In this document: positions 34,276 through 36,747 of the stretch, piece by piece
Position numbering within the stretch: the stretch's first letter is position 1
Layout: every line of letters begins with the position of its first letter
Assembly: GCA_020249775.1 (NCBI GenBank)
Contig: JADCFA010000051.1
Span: forward strand, 1-36,747
Direction: 5' to 3'
From: Roseomonas sp.
GTDB lineage: Bacteria; Pseudomonadota; Alphaproteobacteria; Acetobacterales; Acetobacteraceae
Length of the DNA: 36,747 nt
Position numbers and translations under genes: made by a program
The notes under the pieces: generated by a model
What the model was told of the DNA's origin: nothing
The model's database searches: none
Seen by the model: the letters and a program-made list of their open reading frames with translations, nothing else

Positions 34276-35375
34276 TGGACGCGAATACCCCGGCAGGGAA
34301 GGGCGCCGGGACGCCGGCGGATGATTTGTCTTCACCGGCTGTCGCCAAGCCGGTGGCGAAAAAGCGGTTGAGCCTGGCCTTGCAGGGGGGCGGCACGCAT
34401 GGCGCCTTTACCTGGGGGGCCATGGAACGCCTGCTGGAAGATGAGCGGATAGATTTCGATGGTTTTTCCGGCACCTCGGCCGGCGCGATCAATGGTGCGA
34501 TGGTGGTGCAGGGGCTGATCGAAGGCGGGCCGGCGGGTGCCATCAAGGCGCTGGATCGTTTCTGGCGCAGCATGGCGGCCAATCTTGCGATGAGTCCCTT
34601 GCAGGCGCTGCCTTGGGAAAAGGCGATGTGGGGGCATGATCTGACCTGGTCCATCGCCTATCGCACCTTTGACACGCTTTCGCGCGTGCTTTCGCCCTAT
34701 CAGATCAATCCCTTTCCCATCAATTACAATCCGCTGCGCGACGCTTTGAACCAGAGCATTGATTTTGAGCGGTTGCGCGAAGAAACCAAGGCGCCGCGGC
34801 TATTTGTCTCGGCCACCAATGTGCGCACCGGCAAGCCGCGCGTCTTCACGCGGCGGGAATTGGATGCGGAGGTGTTGTTGGCTTCCGCCTGCCTGCCGCA
34901 AGTCTTCAAGGCGGTGGAGATTGATGGCGAATCCTATTGGGATGGCGGTTACCTCGGCAATCCGGCGCTATGGCCGCTCTATGAACAGGGCGGGCCGCCG
35001 GATATCATGCTGATCCAGTTGAACCCGCAAGTGCGCGAAGAAATGCCGACGAGTGCTTCGGACATTGTTAATAGACTGAATGAAATCACCTTCAATGGCA
35101 GTTTGATGGCGGAAATGCGCGCGATTGATTTCGTGCAGCGTTTGCTTGATGCGGGGCGGCTGGAACAGCCGCGCTATCGGCGCCTGTTCATCCATTTGAT
35201 CGAGGATGAAGACAGGCTCCGTTCCTTCAAGCTTTCGACTAAATTCAATGGCGATTGGGAATTCTTGTGCATGCTGCGTCAATTCGGGCGCGATGCGGCA
35301 GATAAATGGCTGACCGATCATTTTGACAAACTTGGTCGCGAAAGCAGCGTGGATATTCGGGAACGTTTTCTGTGA
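34275..35375 (+). CDS. Patatin-like phospholipase / lipid acyl hydrolase
   Basis: A 366-residue patatin with all catalytic elements: the GGGTHG oxyanion loop (38-43), nucleophile Ser68 in GTSAG, and Asp223 in the DGG motif. The first ~30 residues are a non-conserved, disordered-looking tail. Patatins hydrolyse acyl ester bonds; the C-terminal half with NRLNEITFN and helical segments resembles the DUF3734-containing group often found beside bdhA in alphaproteobacteria. ATG 34275 overlaps the bdhA stop, and the next gene's GTG overlaps its stop. Confidence 0.9.
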   Translation: MDANTPAGKGAGTPADDLSSPAVAKPVAKKRLSLALQGGGTHGAFTWGAMERLLEDERIDFDGFSGTSAGAINGAMVVQGLIEGGPAGAIKALDRFWRSMAANLAMSPLQALPWEKAMWGHDLTWSIAYRTFDTLSRVLSPYQINPFPINYNPLRDALNQSIDFERLREETKAPRLFVSATNVRTGKPRVFTRRELDAEVLLASACLPQVFKAVEIDGESYWDGGYLGNPALWPLYEQGGPPDIMLIQLNPQVREEMPTSASDIVNRLNEITFNGSLMAEMRAIDFVQRLLDAGRLEQPRYRRLFIHLIEDEDRLRSFKLSTKFNGDWEFLCMLRQFGRDAADKWLTDHFDKLGRESSVDIRERFL

Positions 35376-36142
35376 CCGCTAAGGATATTTGGGACGCCAA
35401 GGTCTATTTGCAGTTTGAGGATGAAAGGCTGCGCCCGGCGCTTGATCTGATTGCGCGCATTCCGCATGAGGCACCGAAGCTGGTGGTGGATTTGGGTTGC
35501 GGTGCGGGGAATGCGCTGCCGGTGCTGGCTGCGCGCTTTCCGGGTGCGCGGGTGATGGGTGTGGATGGCAGTGCCGCGATGCTGGCAAAGGCTGCGGCGG
35601 CGGGGTTCGAGACTGCGCAGGCGGAGATCAGCACTTGGGTCCCGGCAGCGCCGGTGGATGTGATTTTCAGCAATGCCGCGCTGCAATGGTTGGATGGGCA
35701 TGAGGCGCTGCTTCCGCGCCTGTTGGAGTGTTTGGCGCCGGGCGGCGTTTTGGCGGTGCAAATGCCAGCCATGCATGCGGCACCCTTGCGCGCGGTGCAG
35801 GTTCGGCTTGCGCGGGAAGGGCCTTGGGCTGAGGCATTGCAGCGCGTGAAAAGCGCCCCCGCTATTCTGACGCCGGAAGCCTATTACGCGCTGCTCAGCC
35901 CGCGTGTCACAAAACTTGAGATGTGGGTGACGGAGTATATCCATGTGCTGCAGGGCGATGACCCGGTGGTGCGCTGGGCCATGGGCACGAGCCTTCGGCC
36001 CTATTTGGATGCTTTGGGGACTGAGGGCAGCAAGGGGTTCCTGGCGGAATATGCGGCGGCGATGCGCGATGCCTATCCGCCGGGGGCGGATGGGGCGGTG
36101 CTGTTGCCGTTTCGGCGGTTGTTTATCTTGGCGCGGCAGTAG
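35372..36142 (+). CDS. tam: Trans-aconitate 2-methyltransferase
   Basis: A 256-residue SAM methyltransferase close in length to E. coli Tam (252). It has DLGCGAGNALPVLAARFP (about 40-57), GVDGSAAML, the acidic VDVIFSNAALQWLDGHE segment near 97-113 and the QMPAMHAAPLR stretch typical of Tam. The enzyme methylates trans-aconitate, a by-product that inhibits the citric-acid cycle. GTG 35372 overlaps the patatin stop by four bases. Closing gene of the bdhA-patatin-tam unit. Confidence 0.87.
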   Translation: MTAKDIWDAKVYLQFEDERLRPALDLIARIPHEAPKLVVDLGCGAGNALPVLAARFPGARVMGVDGSAAMLAKAAAAGFETAQAEISTWVPAAPVDVIFSNAALQWLDGHEALLPRLLECLAPGGVLAVQMPAMHAAPLRAVQVRLAREGPWAEALQRVKSAPAILTPEAYYALLSPRVTKLEMWVTEYIHVLQGDDPVVRWAMGTSLRPYLDALGTEGSKGFLAEYAAAMRDAYPPGADGAVLLPFRRLFILARQ

Positions 36143-36179
36143 GGGGTAGGCGCGGGAGGGAAGGACCCTGACGGAGCCT

Positions 36180-36719
36180 TTGGCCCAATTATTGCCGCAT
36201 CAATCGGTGTTTTCGATATTGAAGGCGGCGGGCCTGTTGGATAGGTTAAAAAGAGGTGAACAATGCGAGTTTGAGGGCATGGCGCGGCGTAGTACGCTTG
36301 GGAGTTCTCTCGACGAAATCAACTCTCGTGATCAGGAGCTGAAAGAAGGACTGTCTCCCGATGGCGTCCTTTATTTCGCGGCCCCAGACGATGCGGTTTC
36401 ATCCCCTGATTTCTACGATACTGGCCTGGGGCTTCAGCCTTGGCCGATGGTGCCGGCTGGTTGGGGGACGTATGTCGCCCTGTCCCCGCATGTCTTGATG
36501 GGCGCTTCCCGGGCTGTGCCCGCCATGGTGGCTCAAGGTCAGGATGCGGCAGCGCCTATGCCCCAAGGGGCTGAAGGTCCGGCAATGCTTTCAATTACCC
36601 ACATCTCTGATGGGGCATTTGCTCTGAGTGAATCATTTGTGATTCTGTTTGTGACGCCGATTCGCGGAGGCGTCACGGATGAGTGGGGAGAAGGTAGTCA
36701 ATACATACGGCTGGCATGA
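36180..36719 (+). CDS. Uncharacterised protein of atypical composition
   Basis: A 179-codon frame that I do not recognise. The first third is basic and helical; the middle (WPMVPAGWG, about 89-97) and end look globular, without signal peptide or membrane helix. Codons such as TTA, AAA, AGA and AGT are common here but rare in neighbours, so the gene may have been acquired. The start is uncertain: TTG 36180 has only a close GGAG before it, and ATG 36279 would give a protein one third shorter. Confidence 0.5.
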   Translation: MAQLLPHQSVFSILKAAGLLDRLKRGEQCEFEGMARRSTLGSSLDEINSRDQELKEGLSPDGVLYFAAPDDAVSSPDFYDTGLGLQPWPMVPAGWGTYVALSPHVLMGASRAVPAMVAQGQDAAAPMPQGAEGPAMLSITHISDGAFALSESFVILFVTPIRGGVTDEWGEGSQYIRLA

Positions 36720-36747
36720 CCAGGAGGTGGTTGGGGCGGGGCTGCCG
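36716..36747 (+). CDS. Possible start of a further gene (cut by window edge)
   Basis: ATG 36716 overlaps the previous stop in ATGA, as is frequent here, and reads MTRRWLGRGC to the window end. Ten codons are too few to identify anything; it may simply be chance. Confidence 0.3.
   Translation, partial: MTRRWLGRGC

Overview
The window reads as an ordinary, gene-dense chromosomal stretch of a high-GC alphaproteobacterium. The protein set (NudC, a DUF2244 protein, an IalB-like protein, the short PurL that needs PurS/PurQ, monothiol glutaredoxin plus BolA, membrane-bound PuuD, BdhA with a patatin) and the gene style (many ATGA, TGATG and GTGA start/stop overlaps, frequent GTG/TTG starts, short gaps) suggest Rhodospirillales, probably Acetobacteraceae. 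The lineage is an inference from gene content; no rRNA marker is present.

Layout. 1-443: nested insertion-sequence debris, with the start of an IS3-type orfA at the window edge apparently inserted into an IS5-type transposase that is now only an N-terminal stub. 573-3038: nudC, a small lipoprotein, a DUF2244 membrane protein and nth (endonuclease III). 3042-6277: a MarR regulator with a perfect 14-bp palindrome in front of it, then emrA-like and emrB-like efflux genes in overlapping order. 6335-8796: enoyl-CoA hydratase-like, dienoyl-CoA-reductase-like SDR and a second hydratase-like gene, probably one operon, all three with altered catalytic positions. 8783-10024 (-): a two-domain SAM methyltransferase. 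10110-11812: IalB-like protein and rlmN. 11821-14630 (-): ftsE-ftsX-ydcF-plsC, each start overlapping the preceding stop. 14711-15103: zinc-ribbon membrane protein. 15200-19839: a complete BMP-type ABC importer (ATPase, two permeases, binding protein).

19840-20431 is the only long gene-poor stretch; it holds hairpins and a transposase remnant beside tRNA-Ala(CGC) (-). 20649-26466 (-): glutaredoxin, bolA, purL, a DUF4337 protein, an M20 peptidase and a metallo-beta-lactamase-fold hydrolase. comM (+) diverges from that run. 28266-29826 (-): puuD and uraH for urate breakdown. 29960-33417 (+): serA, a VTT-domain membrane protein, a strong intrinsic terminator, and an FAD/NAD(P) disulfide-reductase-like protein. 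33481-36142 (+): bdhA, a patatin and a trans-aconitate methyltransferase in a tightly coupled cluster. 36180-36747: an unrecognised protein of different base composition and the possible start of one more gene.

No CRISPR array, prophage, secretion island, toxin-antitoxin pair or biosynthetic cluster was seen, and I do not claim a new defence-like system. The most interesting leads are the acyl-CoA trio with non-canonical active sites, the VTT/FAD-oxidoreductase pair separated by a terminator that abuts the downstream ribosome-binding site, the two perfect palindromes before the marR and bdhA genes, and the compositional outlier at the right edge.
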